From positions 1-35,809 of the forward strand of contig JARIDO010000006.1 of NCBI GenBank assembly GCA_029263895.1: a DNA stretch of 35,809 nucleotides, read 5' to 3'. The translations under genes were made by a program, and so were the position numbers. The notes under the pieces were generated by a model. It searched no databases. It was not told where the DNA came from and saw only the letters and a list, made by a program, of their open reading frames with translations. Below, one piece after another: positions 7,995-15,898 of this stretch (the first letter of the stretch is position 1; each line of letters starts with the position of its first letter). The stretch comes from Sporosarcina sp. Lineage in GTDB: Bacteria > Bacillota > Bacilli > Bacillales_A > Planococcaceae.

Positions 7995-8184
7995 TGTCCT
8001 TCCTCCTTGTTGTTCTATTTTGTCAGTTTCTCTCTATATTGGACAGCTTTTACTTAGAGTATTCATTTTGGTAACAGTGTCGTTTAGTAATTTCTCTATT
8101 TGAGGTAATTTAAGAAAGGTGAAATGAACGATAAAAATTCGACTAAAGGAGATTGTAAATTAGTTTCATATTCGGGTGCTGTCT

Positions 8185-8328
8185 TTTGCGGGCGAATATA
8201 GATAGTTTACGGGCGTTTTTCTAGTATTTGCCGGCGAAAATTCGATTTTTCGGGCGTTTTACGTATGTTTGCGGGCGCTAGTTCATTTTTACGGGCGTAT
8301 TAAGAGATTTTACGGGCGTACAGTGGCT
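8185..8328. repeat. Tandem array A: TTTN-CGGGCG core every 20-21 bp (7 units)
   Basis: Seven copies of the core CGGGCG (one is CCGGCG) begin at 8189, 8210, 8231, 8251, 8272, 8292 and 8313, giving spacings of 21, 21, 20, 21, 20 and 21. Each is preceded by TTT plus one base and followed by 10-11 AT-rich bases that differ from unit to unit. So it is a run of constant 10-bp blocks alternating with variable 10-11-bp blocks. A partial CGGGTG at 8173 is out of phase. The 20s break any reading frame and stop codons are present, so it is not coding. It lies between the Tat-subunit gene start and the terminator of the next minus-strand gene. Confidence 0.85.
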
Positions 8329-8432
8329 ATCTAAAGTAAGAAAAACTTCACCGATAAAAATAAAATGATTACATACAAAATAACTTTGTCTTTCAAATTA
8401 AAATGAGATTTCTTAAATTGATTCTTTTACAC

Positions 8433-8487
8433 AAAAAAATGCCTAGTCCAGAAACAATCCGAAAATTGTTTTGGACTAAGCATTTTG
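8433..8487 (-). terminator. Terminator of the six-TM chemoreceptor gene
   Basis: A long stem (TGCCTAGTCCA paired with TGGACTAAGCA, extended by AAACAAT/ATTGTTT with small mismatches) closes on a CCGAAA loop. On the minus strand it is followed by seven T residues, ending the gene at 8510-10075. Confidence 0.85.
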
Positions 8488-8509
8488 TGAAAATTATAAG
8501 ATTGGTGAA

Positions 8510-10075
8510 TTACCACTCACTAATCTTCCGAACAATGTTTTCAAGTTCAAATGATTGGCTGCGTAAAGTAGATGCTTCATTTGAAAGTGCCTCGACACTC
8601 GCAAATTGTGCTTGCGCAGCAGCGGCAATTTCACGACTATTTGTAGAACTCTCGTCTGATACAGAAGTCATTTTCCCCATTGAAGTTCCCATCTTGCTAC
8701 CGTCAGTAGATAAGGATTGTGATACATGTACAATTGTTTTCATTTCCTTTACAACGTCTTCCATCGAATGAGTAATGATTTCAAATATCTCTTTTGATGA
8801 ACGCATCGTTTCAGTTCCATTTCCAACCTCTTCAACACATAATTCCATTTCACGTGAAATTACAACAAATTCTTTTTCGATTGTGTTAACAAGCTCACGT
8901 ATGCTATGCGCTGACTGTTCAGATTCGGCTGCTAAATTACGTACTTCTCCTGCTACAACAGCAAATCCTTTCCCAGCATCTCCAGCACGAGCCGCTTCAA
9001 TCGATGCATTTAGTGCAAGTAGGTTTGTTTGATCAGCAATCAAACTGATTTGAGTGACGAACTGGTTAATTTCATTCACTTTTTTATGGAAGCCTGCGAC
9101 GAGTGACTCCAAGTTCTGTACACTGCGCTCAACAGTTACAAATTGTTCTTCTGCAGTGGATATTAATTGAGTTCCTTGTTGTACATTTTCAGCAGTTCGG
9201 CTTGCACTTGCATTGACCGTTTGAGCCCCGTCATTTAATTCTTCAGCGGAAGATAATAAGTTTTCAACATATTGGACATTTTCAGCTACGGATTGTTTTA
9301 AGTTATCCGCGCCGTCACAAAGGTCAGTGGATACCATTGATATTCTAACGCTCGCTTCTTCAGTACCCTGCGCTCCATTATCTACTTGAGTCGAAACTGC
9401 TAAAATCGATGCTGAAGTCTGTTGTAGCTGATTGACGATACCTTCATATAACTTTAGTGACTGTTGACGCTTCTCCTCGGCTTCTGCTGCAATCCTTTTT
9501 GAATTTAGGATGATTAGACCATTTGCGAGTGCTGTTAAAATTAAATACACAGCATGTATCATTAATAAGGAGAATCGATAGTCGGACGTGCCACATAACA
9601 ATTCTGGAAAGAAAAAATAACCCGCAAAATGCTGAACCGCAAATACAATCGTACTCACGGCAATGAGTTGAATTGATTGGAAATACGTAATAATAGCTAA
9701 CATCATAAAGATTGAAAAATGGTACTCTACAAAACCATTACCAGACGAAATCATACCAATTGATGTAAATGTTAATGTCAACGTCAATAGTAATGGTATT
9801 TTTTCAGATTCTGAATTTTTTTTAAACAATAGAAATGATGCACCTAGAAGGAGTAGCGGAAGGGTTAGTAACGTATAAAAAAGAATCATCTTTCCTCCAA
9901 CTAACATACCGATTCCTTGCAACAGAGCATAATCTCCTAAAAATCCAAACCAATGATGCAAACAATAAATAATAACCATTAAGCCAACCATAAATGTACT
10001 AATACCTAAAATAAGTGTATTTCCTCTGATCTTACTCAATTGCTCTTCATCCCCAATTCTAAAAACTATGATCAT
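8510..10075 (-). CDS. Methyl-accepting chemotaxis protein with multi-span membrane N-terminus
   Basis: Chemoreceptor that signals through CheW/CheA. Residues 1-190 are mostly hydrophobic with about six membrane segments, with no large extracellular loop and no HAMP domain. The rest is the coiled-coil signalling domain, with the invariant hairpin tip [37 protein letters not shown] and adaptation helices on either side. A polytopic N-terminus suggests it senses something in or at the membrane (a lipophilic compound, energy state or pH) rather than a soluble ligand. The ATG at 10075 has only a weak AGGT next to it, so the start is uncertain by a few codons. It is transcribed away from the BMP/MCP operon. 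I found no clear sigma-D promoter in front of it. Confidence 0.87.
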   Translation of the reverse strand: MIIVFRIGDEEQLSKIRGNTLILGISTFMVGLMVIIYCLHHWFGFLGDYALLQGIGMLVGGKMILFYTLLTLPLLLLGASFLLFKKNSESEKIPLLLTLTLTFTSIGMISSGNGFVEYHFSIFMMLAIITYFQSIQLIAVSTIVFAVQHFAGYFFFPELLCGTSDYRFSLLMIHAVYLILTALANGLIILNSKRIAAEAEEKRQQSLKLYEGIVNQLQQTSASILAVSTQVDNGAQGTEEASVRISMVSTDLCDGADNLKQSVAENVQYVENLLSSAEELNDGAQTVNASASRTAENVQQGTQLISTAEEQFVTVERSVQNLESLVAGFHKKVNEINQFVTQISLIADQTNLLALNASIEAARAGDAGKGFAVVAGEVRNLAAESEQSAHSIRELVNTIEKEFVVISREMELCVEEVGNGTETMRSSKEIFEIITHSMEDVVKEMKTIVHVSQSLSTDGSKMGTSMGKMTSVSDESSTNSREIAAAAQAQFASVEALSNEASTLRSQSFELENIVRKISEW

Positions 10076-10358
10076 TACCTATTCACTGCTTAATAAGTTC
10101 TCACCAAAGACCGCTAATATCCTTCTTGTATTGATATATATCGACCTTCCCTAATATTTATAAATACTATTTTCAATTCAATTCAAGATTTAGTATTGCT
10201 ATCTAAACATTATACACACGTTTGACACATCTACAAGAAGTTAGTATTGACGGTAATCCTAAATAAACAATAAATAATGCCATAAATAATAAAAGAATGA
10301 CATAAATCAAAATCACAACTTATGTCGTCTGACATCTGACATCTTTTTGTTTTTCTAT
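10076..10358. other. Divergent intergenic region between two chemoreceptor units
   Basis: AT-rich and without an ORF. It contains an inverted repeat, GACATAA at 10299-10305 and TTATGTC at 10320-10326 (14-nt gap), followed by the direct repeat CTGACAT twice (about 10329-10342). Both lie just upstream of the sigma-D-like promoter of the BMP lipoprotein gene and could be an operator. No terminator or small RNA is apparent. Confidence 0.35.
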
Positions 10359-10384
10359 TAAATAATTGTAAATTTTCCCGATAT
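10359..10384 (+). promoter_or_regulatory. Sigma-D-type (motility/chemotaxis) promoter
   Basis: TAAA at 10359-10362 and CCCGATAT at 10377-10384 with a 14-bp spacer, against the Bacillus sigma-D consensus TAAA-N14-16-GCCGATAT (one mismatch). It lies about 40 bp before the BMP lipoprotein gene of the BMP-MCP operon. The overlapping TATAAT (10382-10387) has no good -35 for sigma-A. Confidence 0.6.
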
Positions 10385-10426
10385 AATGAATGGTACCTAT
10401 TTGTGATTGGAAAGGGATGAATATGA

Positions 10427-11389
10427 ATGTCTCGAAAATTAAGCTATCTTTTTTTACTTTTAATCGTAGTACTTAGTGGTTGTGGAGCAAAAGAGAAAGA
10501 TCCTGTTGAGGATAAAATTAAAGTAGGCGTTATGCTTTCTGAAAATGGACTTGGAGATCAATCTTTCTCCGACTTGGCATTTGCCGGTTTAGTAAAGGCA
10601 CGCGATGAAAAAGATGTTATTATCGAATATTTAGAACTAGCAAAAACTGAAAGTTACGAAAAGGGTTTCGAAGAACTCGCTAAAAATAATAACGATATTG
10701 TTTTCGCTTTAGGCTTTACTGGACAAGAAGCCTTAGAAACAGTTGCTGCCAAGTTCCCTGATCAACAATTTGTCATAGTCGATGCTGTCTCTGATATGAA
10801 AAATATCACTTCGATTACCTTTAAAGAAGATGAAGGAAGTATACTTGCAGGCATCGTTGCAGCTACAGTATCTAAATCACAAACGATTGGTTTCATTGGC
10901 GGTGTAGAAGCTCCTGTTATTCAACGCTTTGAAAAAGGGTTTAGAGAAGGTGCTCAACTTGTGAATCCTGATATTACGTTTTTCACAAAATATACAAATG
11001 ATTTTGATGACGATGCGCTGGGTGCATCCATCGCTTCAGAAATGATTGATAATGAGGCAGATGTTCTTTATGCAGCCGCTGGATTTGCCGGGATTGGCAT
11101 GCTTAAAGAAGCAGAAAAAAGAAACGTATACGCAATTGGTGTAGATAGCGATCAGTACTTTTTTGCAGAAAAAGCAGTCATTACATCAATGATGAAAAAC
11201 ATTGATATCGCACTCTATGATGTCATTTCTCAATACAAAGAATCAGGCAAAATACCTACTGGACATCTAGAACTTGGATTGGCAGAAAACGGTGTTGGAC
11301 TCGCTCCATTTAGAGCATGGGATTTAACTGAAACACAGCAAGATGCATTGAAAGTTGAACTTGAAAAAGCTGAATCACAAATGAAATGA
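10427..11389 (+). CDS. BMP-family (basic membrane protein/Med-like) substrate-binding lipoprotein
   Basis: Extracytoplasmic ligand-binding lipoprotein. The signal peptide MSRKLSYLFLLLIVVLSGCG has a lipobox (LSGC) with the lipidated Cys at residue 19. The mature part is a periplasmic-binding fold of the BMP family: KVGVMLSENGLGDQSFSDLAFAG at the start, DIVFALGFTGQEALETVA, FVIVDAV, GFIGGVEAPVIQRFEKGFREGA, and YAAAGFAGIGML then AIGVDSDQYF. Known BMP proteins bind nucleosides (PnrA, BmpA type); Med of B. subtilis is a relative. There is no ABC permease or ATPase next to it. Instead, 15 nt downstream begins a chemoreceptor gene, so I infer that it captures a ligand and presents it to that receptor. 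A sigma-D-like promoter lies just upstream. Confidence 0.87.
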   Translation: MSRKLSYLFLLLIVVLSGCGAKEKDPVEDKIKVGVMLSENGLGDQSFSDLAFAGLVKARDEKDVIIEYLELAKTESYEKGFEELAKNNNDIVFALGFTGQEALETVAAKFPDQQFVIVDAVSDMKNITSITFKEDEGSILAGIVAATVSKSQTIGFIGGVEAPVIQRFEKGFREGAQLVNPDITFFTKYTNDFDDDALGASIASEMIDNEADVLYAAAGFAGIGMLKEAEKRNVYAIGVDSDQYFFAEKAVITSMMKNIDIALYDVISQYKESGKIPTGHLELGLAENGVGLAPFRAWDLTETQQDALKVELEKAESQMK

Positions 11390-11404
11390 TAGGAGATAAC
11401 CGAT

Positions 11405-13054
11405 ATGACCATTAAGAAAAAAATTGTAATGAATTCGCTTTTAGCACTCGGATTATCGATTATTATGATAGGTATTATTATTTTCAACATGTTATCTGTT
11501 CGAAATACAAGTAGTGATTATGTAAAAGTTTTATTAGCCGTTCATGATGTAAATGCTGAAACAAAAGCAACAATGCAAAGTTTGAATGCACTCGCTTATA
11601 ATATGACCGACGGCAATAAGGAAAATGTACAAAAACAATTAGCAGTAACAGCTGAAAAATTTACAAATGCTGAAAAGTTAGTAGTTGATTTACCAGCAAA
11701 AACGTATTTAGGGAAAGCACAAGACAAATATAGCGCTTTAATGAGTGATGCTTTACTTGCAGTCGATGAAAGCAACGCTTCAGAAATCAATCGACAATCA
11801 CTTCGAACGATCGGTATCGTCAACGACATTTATATGGTTGATCTACATACCGCATCCCATTATGAGTTTTTACAAGACACACTTTCTTCTAAGATCAAAA
11901 GCATTATTATATTTGCAATTATCGGAAGCGGATTCATGATTGCAATTTCATTAGTCATTATTTTAAGACTAGCAAATACGATTACAACACCATTAAAGAG
12001 GCTCGCTTCCAACGCACAAGAGATTGCAGCAGGTAATTTAATGGTCGAACCCATTCATTATCAAAAGAATGACGAACTAGGTCAGTTGAATTCATCATTT
12101 ACTGCAATGGCAACACAACTTCGTATGTTGTTGCAATCAATTGATGAAGCTAGTAAAAAAGTTGATGGCTATACGAAGGAACTTGAAGTTGAAAACGGTT
12201 ATTTAGCTGAATCTAGTAATCAAGTAACATTATCAACTGAAGAACTTGCAAAAGGTACTCTCGCAATCTCGGATGACTTACAAAACTCTGTTGAGTTAAT
12301 TGAACAAATGAATAAAGAGTTTGAAATCAATGTCAATCAAGCACAACAGTCCGCTAATGATGCAACACTCGCTTCTGAAGCAGTAAGTCAAGGTCGCAGT
12401 GCAATCGATGAACAGCTACAGTTAATCGATAGTAACTCCAAAGCATTAGTATCCATAGAACAGGCTACAGCACAATTCACACAGTATGCGAGCAGTATTG
12501 AGTTAATGGCACAATCCGTTTCTGAGATTGCTAGCCAGACAAATTTACTCGCTTTAAATGCGGCAATTGAAGCGGCTCGAGCTGGTGACGCTGGTAAAGG
12601 TTTTGCTGTAGTTGCTAGTGAAGTACGGAATCTAGCGGACAGCTCCACTGCTGCAACTGCTGAAATCTTTGAAATGGTAAACCATATTAAAGATGGCTTA
12701 AAATCAATTTCCGATTCCGTCAAAAATAGCGTTAATATTGCGCAAGCACAAGATGATAATGTTTCACGTACATTGCAATCTTTTGAGAATATCGAGGACA
12801 AGATGAAAAACATCGCGGATGCATTAGCTGATCTTGGAGTTGGTGTCGTCAATTCGAAACAATTTAATTCAACTGTCCTTGAAAACACAGAAAGTATTAG
12901 TGCAGTTGTTGAACAAACTGCTGCCGGAAGTGAAGAAATCTCTGCATCAGCAGAAGAACAACTTCAATCCATTGGCAAAGTAGTTGATAAAGTCTCAGCA
13001 TTGCGTTCATTAACTGATGAGCTAAACAGTACGATTTCAAGATTTAAATTATAA
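11405..13054 (+). CDS. Methyl-accepting chemotaxis protein (4-helix-bundle sensor, HAMP)
   Basis: Classical two-segment chemoreceptor of 549 residues. TM1 is near residues 8-32 ([19 protein letters not shown]). A helical extracellular domain of about 130 residues without obvious PAS or Cache motifs suggests a four-helix bundle. TM2 is [20 protein letters not shown], followed by a HAMP ([20 protein letters not shown]...[11 protein letters not shown]). The signalling domain holds the hairpin tip [37 protein letters not shown]. Ribosome site AGGAG about 8 nt before the ATG. It follows the BMP lipoprotein by 15 nt and shares its promoter, with a strong terminator after it, so the two form a closed bicistronic unit. 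Four-helix sensors are known to read occupied binding proteins, which fits the pairing. Confidence 0.92.
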   Translation: MTIKKKIVMNSLLALGLSIIMIGIIIFNMLSVRNTSSDYVKVLLAVHDVNAETKATMQSLNALAYNMTDGNKENVQKQLAVTAEKFTNAEKLVVDLPAKTYLGKAQDKYSALMSDALLAVDESNASEINRQSLRTIGIVNDIYMVDLHTASHYEFLQDTLSSKIKSIIIFAIIGSGFMIAISLVIILRLANTITTPLKRLASNAQEIAAGNLMVEPIHYQKNDELGQLNSSFTAMATQLRMLLQSIDEASKKVDGYTKELEVENGYLAESSNQVTLSTEELAKGTLAISDDLQNSVELIEQMNKEFEINVNQAQQSANDATLASEAVSQGRSAIDEQLQLIDSNSKALVSIEQATAQFTQYASSIELMAQSVSEIASQTNLLALNAAIEAARAGDAGKGFAVVASEVRNLADSSTAATAEIFEMVNHIKDGLKSISDSVKNSVNIAQAQDDNVSRTLQSFENIEDKMKNIADALADLGVGVVNSKQFNSTVLENTESISAVVEQTAAGSEEISASAEEQLQSIGKVVDKVSALRSLTDELNSTISRFKL

Positions 13055-13069
13055 TCATTTTACAAAGTT

Positions 13070-13106
13070 AAAACGTAAGAAATGGAATCCATTTCTTACG
13101 TTTTTT
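13070..13106 (+). terminator. Terminator of the BMP-MCP operon
   Basis: AAAACGTAAGAAATGG pairs perfectly with CCATTTCTTACGTTTT across a 3-nt AAT loop, followed by a run of T residues. Confidence 0.9.
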
Positions 13107-13219
13107 GTTTTTAATAAAGGTGAAGTAAAACTTATATAAACGTTACCTACTGTCATTCAAACGCATAGAATAAAGAAGGTTCCCTATACTGGGTTCAATG
13201 TCTGTAATGAGGTGAAACA

Positions 13220-13525
13220 TTGCGTTTCGATGAGCAGTTTAACCAGAATGACTTGTTGTCGTCAAATAACAAGTCAAGGCTAGGAGCAAATATGGTATTT
13301 TGGGGTTCAATGGTTTCAATTTTTGGAGATACTGTTCAAACTGTTGGTGATGCCATCCTTTTACAAGAAAATACGGTTTCTGGCCAACAACAACAAGAGA
13401 CTCTCGAAAACATACAAAAACAAATAGAGGAAATAAAGATCAAACAAAATCAAAGTGATGACGTGCTACAAAAGTTCGAAAGATTCCAATCATTACTTGA
13501 ACAAATTATGGAACGACTAGACTGA
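13220..13525 (+). CDS. Hypothetical protein with hydrophobic segment and coiled coil (101 aa)
   Basis: I do not recognise a family. The first 20 residues are polar. ANMVFWGSMVSIFGDTVQTVGDAIL is amphipathic to hydrophobic and could sit in or on a membrane. The C-terminal half (ETLENIQKQIEEIKIKQNQSDDVLQKFERFQSLLEQIMERL) is a strongly predicted coiled coil, so the protein probably oligomerises. The start is TTG at 13220 with GAGGTG 5-10 nt upstream. It lies 166 nt after the chemoreceptor and behind that operon's terminator, so it is a separate unit. No terminator is evident after it. Confidence 0.6.
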   Translation: MRFDEQFNQNDLLSSNNKSRLGANMVFWGSMVSIFGDTVQTVGDAILLQENTVSGQQQQETLENIQKQIEEIKIKQNQSDDVLQKFERFQSLLEQIMERLD

Positions 13526-13633
13526 TCTTTTTTGAGGTGTACGAATGCATACTATTTCATTAGAAGGAAATACTATTTAAATGTAAAATTTCATTGATAG
13601 AACAGCATTTATTAAGCGAATAATCATCTTTTT

Positions 13634-13649
13634 AGTTTAACGTTAAACT
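13634..13649. promoter_or_regulatory. Perfect 16-bp palindrome upstream of yjlC-ndh
   Basis: AGTTTAACGTTAAACT is a perfect palindrome ending 6 bp before the -35 box of the yjlC-ndh promoter. A dimeric regulator bound here would be placed like an activator or a roadblock repressor. It does not resemble a Rex operator, the known regulator of this operon in B. subtilis. Confidence 0.5.
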
Positions 13650-13655
13650 TTTAAG

Positions 13656-13684
13656 TTGATTCCACCAAAAAATAGGAGTATATT
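13656..13684 (+). promoter_or_regulatory. Sigma-A promoter of yjlC-ndh
   Basis: TTGATT at 13656-13661, a 17-bp spacer and TATATT at 13679-13684, giving a leader of about 65 nt before yjlC. Confidence 0.55.
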
Positions 13685-13756
13685 GTTGGATGCGCTCTAA
13701 CAGGTTATGTCCAAATACTTTAAACATCAAATTTTTCCAGTAAAGGGGAATAGCTA

Positions 13757-14197
13757 ATGACAACACCACAAAATTCAACAACTGTTGAAGAAACAACTGC
13801 TGCATCGTCCATCCAAAGTAAGTCAGATGTGCTTGAACAATTACTTAAACCAGAAGTACAGGAATCGTTAATCGCTTTGATTGAACAATTACCGAAATTG
13901 ACAGAGATGATAACCGTTTTGAATTCCACATACGATTTTGCACAATCAGTTGCAAGCGACGATGTCCTTAAAAACGATACAGTTGATTTCATCACTGAAT
14001 TCATAACACCTGTAAAAGATTCTGTTAAAAATGTTGCCGCAACTGCTATTGAAGCAAAGGATATGGCTAATGAAAGCAATGAAGTAATTGGCATTTTTGG
14101 GCTTCTTAAAATGTTAAAAGATCCACAGGCACAAAAACTCTTCCGTTTCGCATCTGCTTTCCTACAATTATCTGCTGAACGTGATAACAAAAACTAA
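13757..14197 (+). CDS. yjlC: DUF1641 protein YjlC
   Basis: A 146-residue soluble helical protein with the DUF1641 pattern: LLKPEVQESLIALIEQLPKLTEMI in the first half, then DVLKNDTVDFITEF, and the signature GIFGLLKMLKDPQAQKLFRFASAFL near the C-terminus. In B. subtilis yjlC precedes ndh in one operon, and the same arrangement is seen here with a 38-nt gap. Its biochemical role is not established; it is usually assumed to help NDH-2 or link it to another complex. The first 25 residues are Thr/Ser-rich and low complexity. Ribosome site AAAGGGG before the ATG. Confidence 0.88.
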   Translation: MTTPQNSTTVEETTAASSIQSKSDVLEQLLKPEVQESLIALIEQLPKLTEMITVLNSTYDFAQSVASDDVLKNDTVDFITEFITPVKDSVKNVAATAIEAKDMANESNEVIGIFGLLKMLKDPQAQKLFRFASAFLQLSAERDNKN

Positions 14198-14235
14198 TTT
14201 TCCTCTTACATTCTCATAAAGAAGGAGCAAACCAA

Positions 14236-15417
14236 ATGTCAAAACATATCGTCATATTAGGTGCAGGATACGGTGGCTTATTAACAGCTTTGAATGCACG
14301 TGAATATTTATCACTAAACGAAGCGACTATTACGATAGTCAACCAAACTTCGACACATCAGATTATTACTGAATTACACAGACTTGCCGGTGGAACAATC
14401 GCTGAAAAAGCCGTTTCAATGCCATTGGAAAAACTGCTTAAAGGCAAAGATATTGATTTGAAAATTGCCAAAGTAAATTCTTTCTCCGTAGAATCGAAGA
14501 CTGTACAACTTGCAGACGGAAGTTCATTATCTTACGATGCGCTCGTTGTCGCATTAGGCAGTGTCACATCCTATTTCGGAATACCCGGACTAGAAGAACA
14601 TAGTATGGTATTGAAATCTGTCAATGATGCCAATAAAATTCGTGAGCACATCATTAGTAAAATCCGTCAGTATGCTCAAACGAAAAACGAAGCAGATGCT
14701 ACGATTGTCGTCGGCGGCGGTGGTTTGTCCGGTGTTGAATTAATTGGAGAAATCGTTGACCACATGCCTGAAATAGCAAAAAAGTACGGTGTCGATCCTA
14801 AAGATTTAAAATTCAAGTTAATTGAAGCAGGTCCCAAAATCTTACCTGTATTGCCCGATAACTTAATCGAGCGAGCAACAACGAGTTTACAAGCGCGTGG
14901 CGTTGAGTTTTTAACAGGACTTCCAGTTACGAATGTTAGTGGCAATGAGATTTCGTTGAAAGATGGTCAAACGATTGTAGCGAATACATTTGTTTGGACA
15001 GGCGGTGTTGCTGGTAATCCATTAGTAGGTCAATCAGAGCTTGCTGTTGATCGTGGACGTGCTACTGTCAATGAATTTCTACAGTCCACTTCTCACTCAG
15101 ACGTATTCGTTGTTGGAGACAGTGCTGTTGCATTCCCTGCTGAAGGTGAACGCCCATATGCACCAACAGCTCAAAACGCTTGGCAAATGGGTGAACTTGT
15201 CGGTTACAATGTTTATGCGTATTTACAAAACAAAACGTTTGAATCATTCAACCCTACAAATTCTGGAACATTAGCAAGTCTAGGCCGTAAAGATGGTGTC
15301 GCTTCAATTGGAGCAAATGGAACATCACTAAAAGGCTTCCCCGCAACAATGATGAAAGAAGCTAGTAACGTTCGCTATTTAACACATATTAAAGGCCTAT
15401 TCAGCCTTGCTTATTAA
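14236..15417 (+). CDS. ndh: Type II NADH:quinone oxidoreductase (NDH-2)
   Basis: Single-subunit, non-proton-pumping NADH dehydrogenase that feeds electrons to menaquinone at the inner face of the membrane. HIVILGAGYGGLLTALNARE (residues 4-23) is the FAD-binding motif. TIVVGGGGLSGVELIGEI (about residue 155) is the NAD-binding Rossmann motif. VFVVGDSAVAF followed by APTAQNAWQMGELVG is the FAD-ribityl and quinone-side region of the family. The C-terminus KGLFSLAY is short and amphipathic, as in membrane-surface NDH-2. The 393 residues match B. subtilis YjlD. The order yjlC-ndh supports this over sulphide:quinone reductase, and the paired Cys of that enzyme are absent. Good ribosome site, AAGGAG. 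A strong terminator follows. Confidence 0.92.
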   Translation: MSKHIVILGAGYGGLLTALNAREYLSLNEATITIVNQTSTHQIITELHRLAGGTIAEKAVSMPLEKLLKGKDIDLKIAKVNSFSVESKTVQLADGSSLSYDALVVALGSVTSYFGIPGLEEHSMVLKSVNDANKIREHIISKIRQYAQTKNEADATIVVGGGGLSGVELIGEIVDHMPEIAKKYGVDPKDLKFKLIEAGPKILPVLPDNLIERATTSLQARGVEFLTGLPVTNVSGNEISLKDGQTIVANTFVWTGGVAGNPLVGQSELAVDRGRATVNEFLQSTSHSDVFVVGDSAVAFPAEGERPYAPTAQNAWQMGELVGYNVYAYLQNKTFESFNPTNSGTLASLGRKDGVASIGANGTSLKGFPATMMKEASNVRYLTHIKGLFSLAY

Positions 15418-15439
15418 GATGTTTTATTGACAGCCTCAG

Positions 15440-15489
15440 CCTATTGTTGAAGTAAAAGGATTTCCTTTTATTTTGGCAATAGGTTTTTT
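15440..15489 (+). terminator. Terminator of yjlC-ndh (nested stems)
   Basis: Outer stem CCTATTG (15440-15446) with CAATAGG (15477-15483); inner perfect stem TAAAAGGA (15453-15460) with TCCTTTTA (15463-15470). Six T residues follow. Confidence 0.85.
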
Positions 15490-15603
15490 ATAATTAAGGA
15501 CACCTTTCCAAATTGAACACTTCTAATTTCATACTCATTTTCTTCCATTTGTTATATACTACTTACTGAACAGTCATTTTAAGAAGCAAAGGAGATCTAT
15601 CTC

Positions 15604-15780
15604 ATGGGTAATTTAGTCGTTTTGAATTTCTTATTTAGTATACTGTTATACGCAGTCATTATCGTTTTCGGTGTCTGGTTTGCACTGACACTTATCAAAA
15701 CGAACCGAGAACGCAATGAAATGTTAAAAATAATTTCTAAACAATTAACATCTTTAGAGTTGAATGGGAAAGAAGAGTAA
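15604..15780 (+). CDS. Small single-span membrane protein (58 aa)
   Basis: A 58-residue ORF with AAGGAG 9 nt before its ATG and a hairpin terminator that overlaps its stop codon. Residues 5-31 (VVLNFLFSILLYAVIIVFGVW and on to LTL) form one membrane helix. The rest is a charged cytoplasmic tail, IKTNRERNEMLKIISKQLTSLELNGKEE, likely helical or coiled-coil. The layout resembles the many small Bacillales membrane peptides of unknown role that bind larger membrane complexes. I cannot name a family. It sits between ndh and chrA on the same strand but has its own terminators on both sides, so it is an independent transcript. A promoter is not obvious, though TTGTTATATACTACTTACT lies just upstream. 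Confidence 0.7.
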   Translation: MGNLVVLNFLFSILLYAVIIVFGVWFALTLIKTNRERNEMLKIISKQLTSLELNGKEE

Positions 15781-15805
15781 ACTAAACCGTACTCTTCTTT
15801 TTTTT
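15772..15805 (+). terminator. Terminator overlapping the stop of the 58-aa gene
   Basis: GAAGAGTA (15772-15779) pairs with TACTCTTC (15790-15797), followed by eight T residues. The last codons and the stop lie inside the 5' arm. Confidence 0.85.
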
Positions 15806-15898
15806 GTTTAAAATAGTAGATAGATTCCCTTATATCTTTACTATTTTTTTGATACGATTGAGTTAACTACTTAACTTTTTACTGTAAAGGAGCTATTC

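Noticed and set aside
8185..8328. Array A as a CRISPR
   Set aside because: Repeats are about 10 bp and spacers 10-11 bp, against 23-40 bp for both in CRISPR. No leader or cas genes are present.
10137..10160. Sigma-D promoter for the minus-strand chemoreceptor (GTCGATAT with TAAA)
   Set aside because: The spacer between TAAA and GTCGATAT is only 11 bp, well short of the 14-16 bp needed.
12388..12888. Long ORF antisense to the HAMP chemoreceptor
   Set aside because: Frame shadow of the MCP gene; Cys/Ser/Ala-rich with no ribosome site or family resemblance.
13526..13756. Rex operator upstream of yjlC-ndh
   Set aside because: I scanned for the TTGTGAA...TTCACAA pattern by eye and found nothing close. 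The palindrome at 13634-13649 is different.
13720..14190. Long ORF antisense to yjlC
   Set aside because: Mirrors the real gene almost exactly; composition is typical of a reverse-complement shadow.
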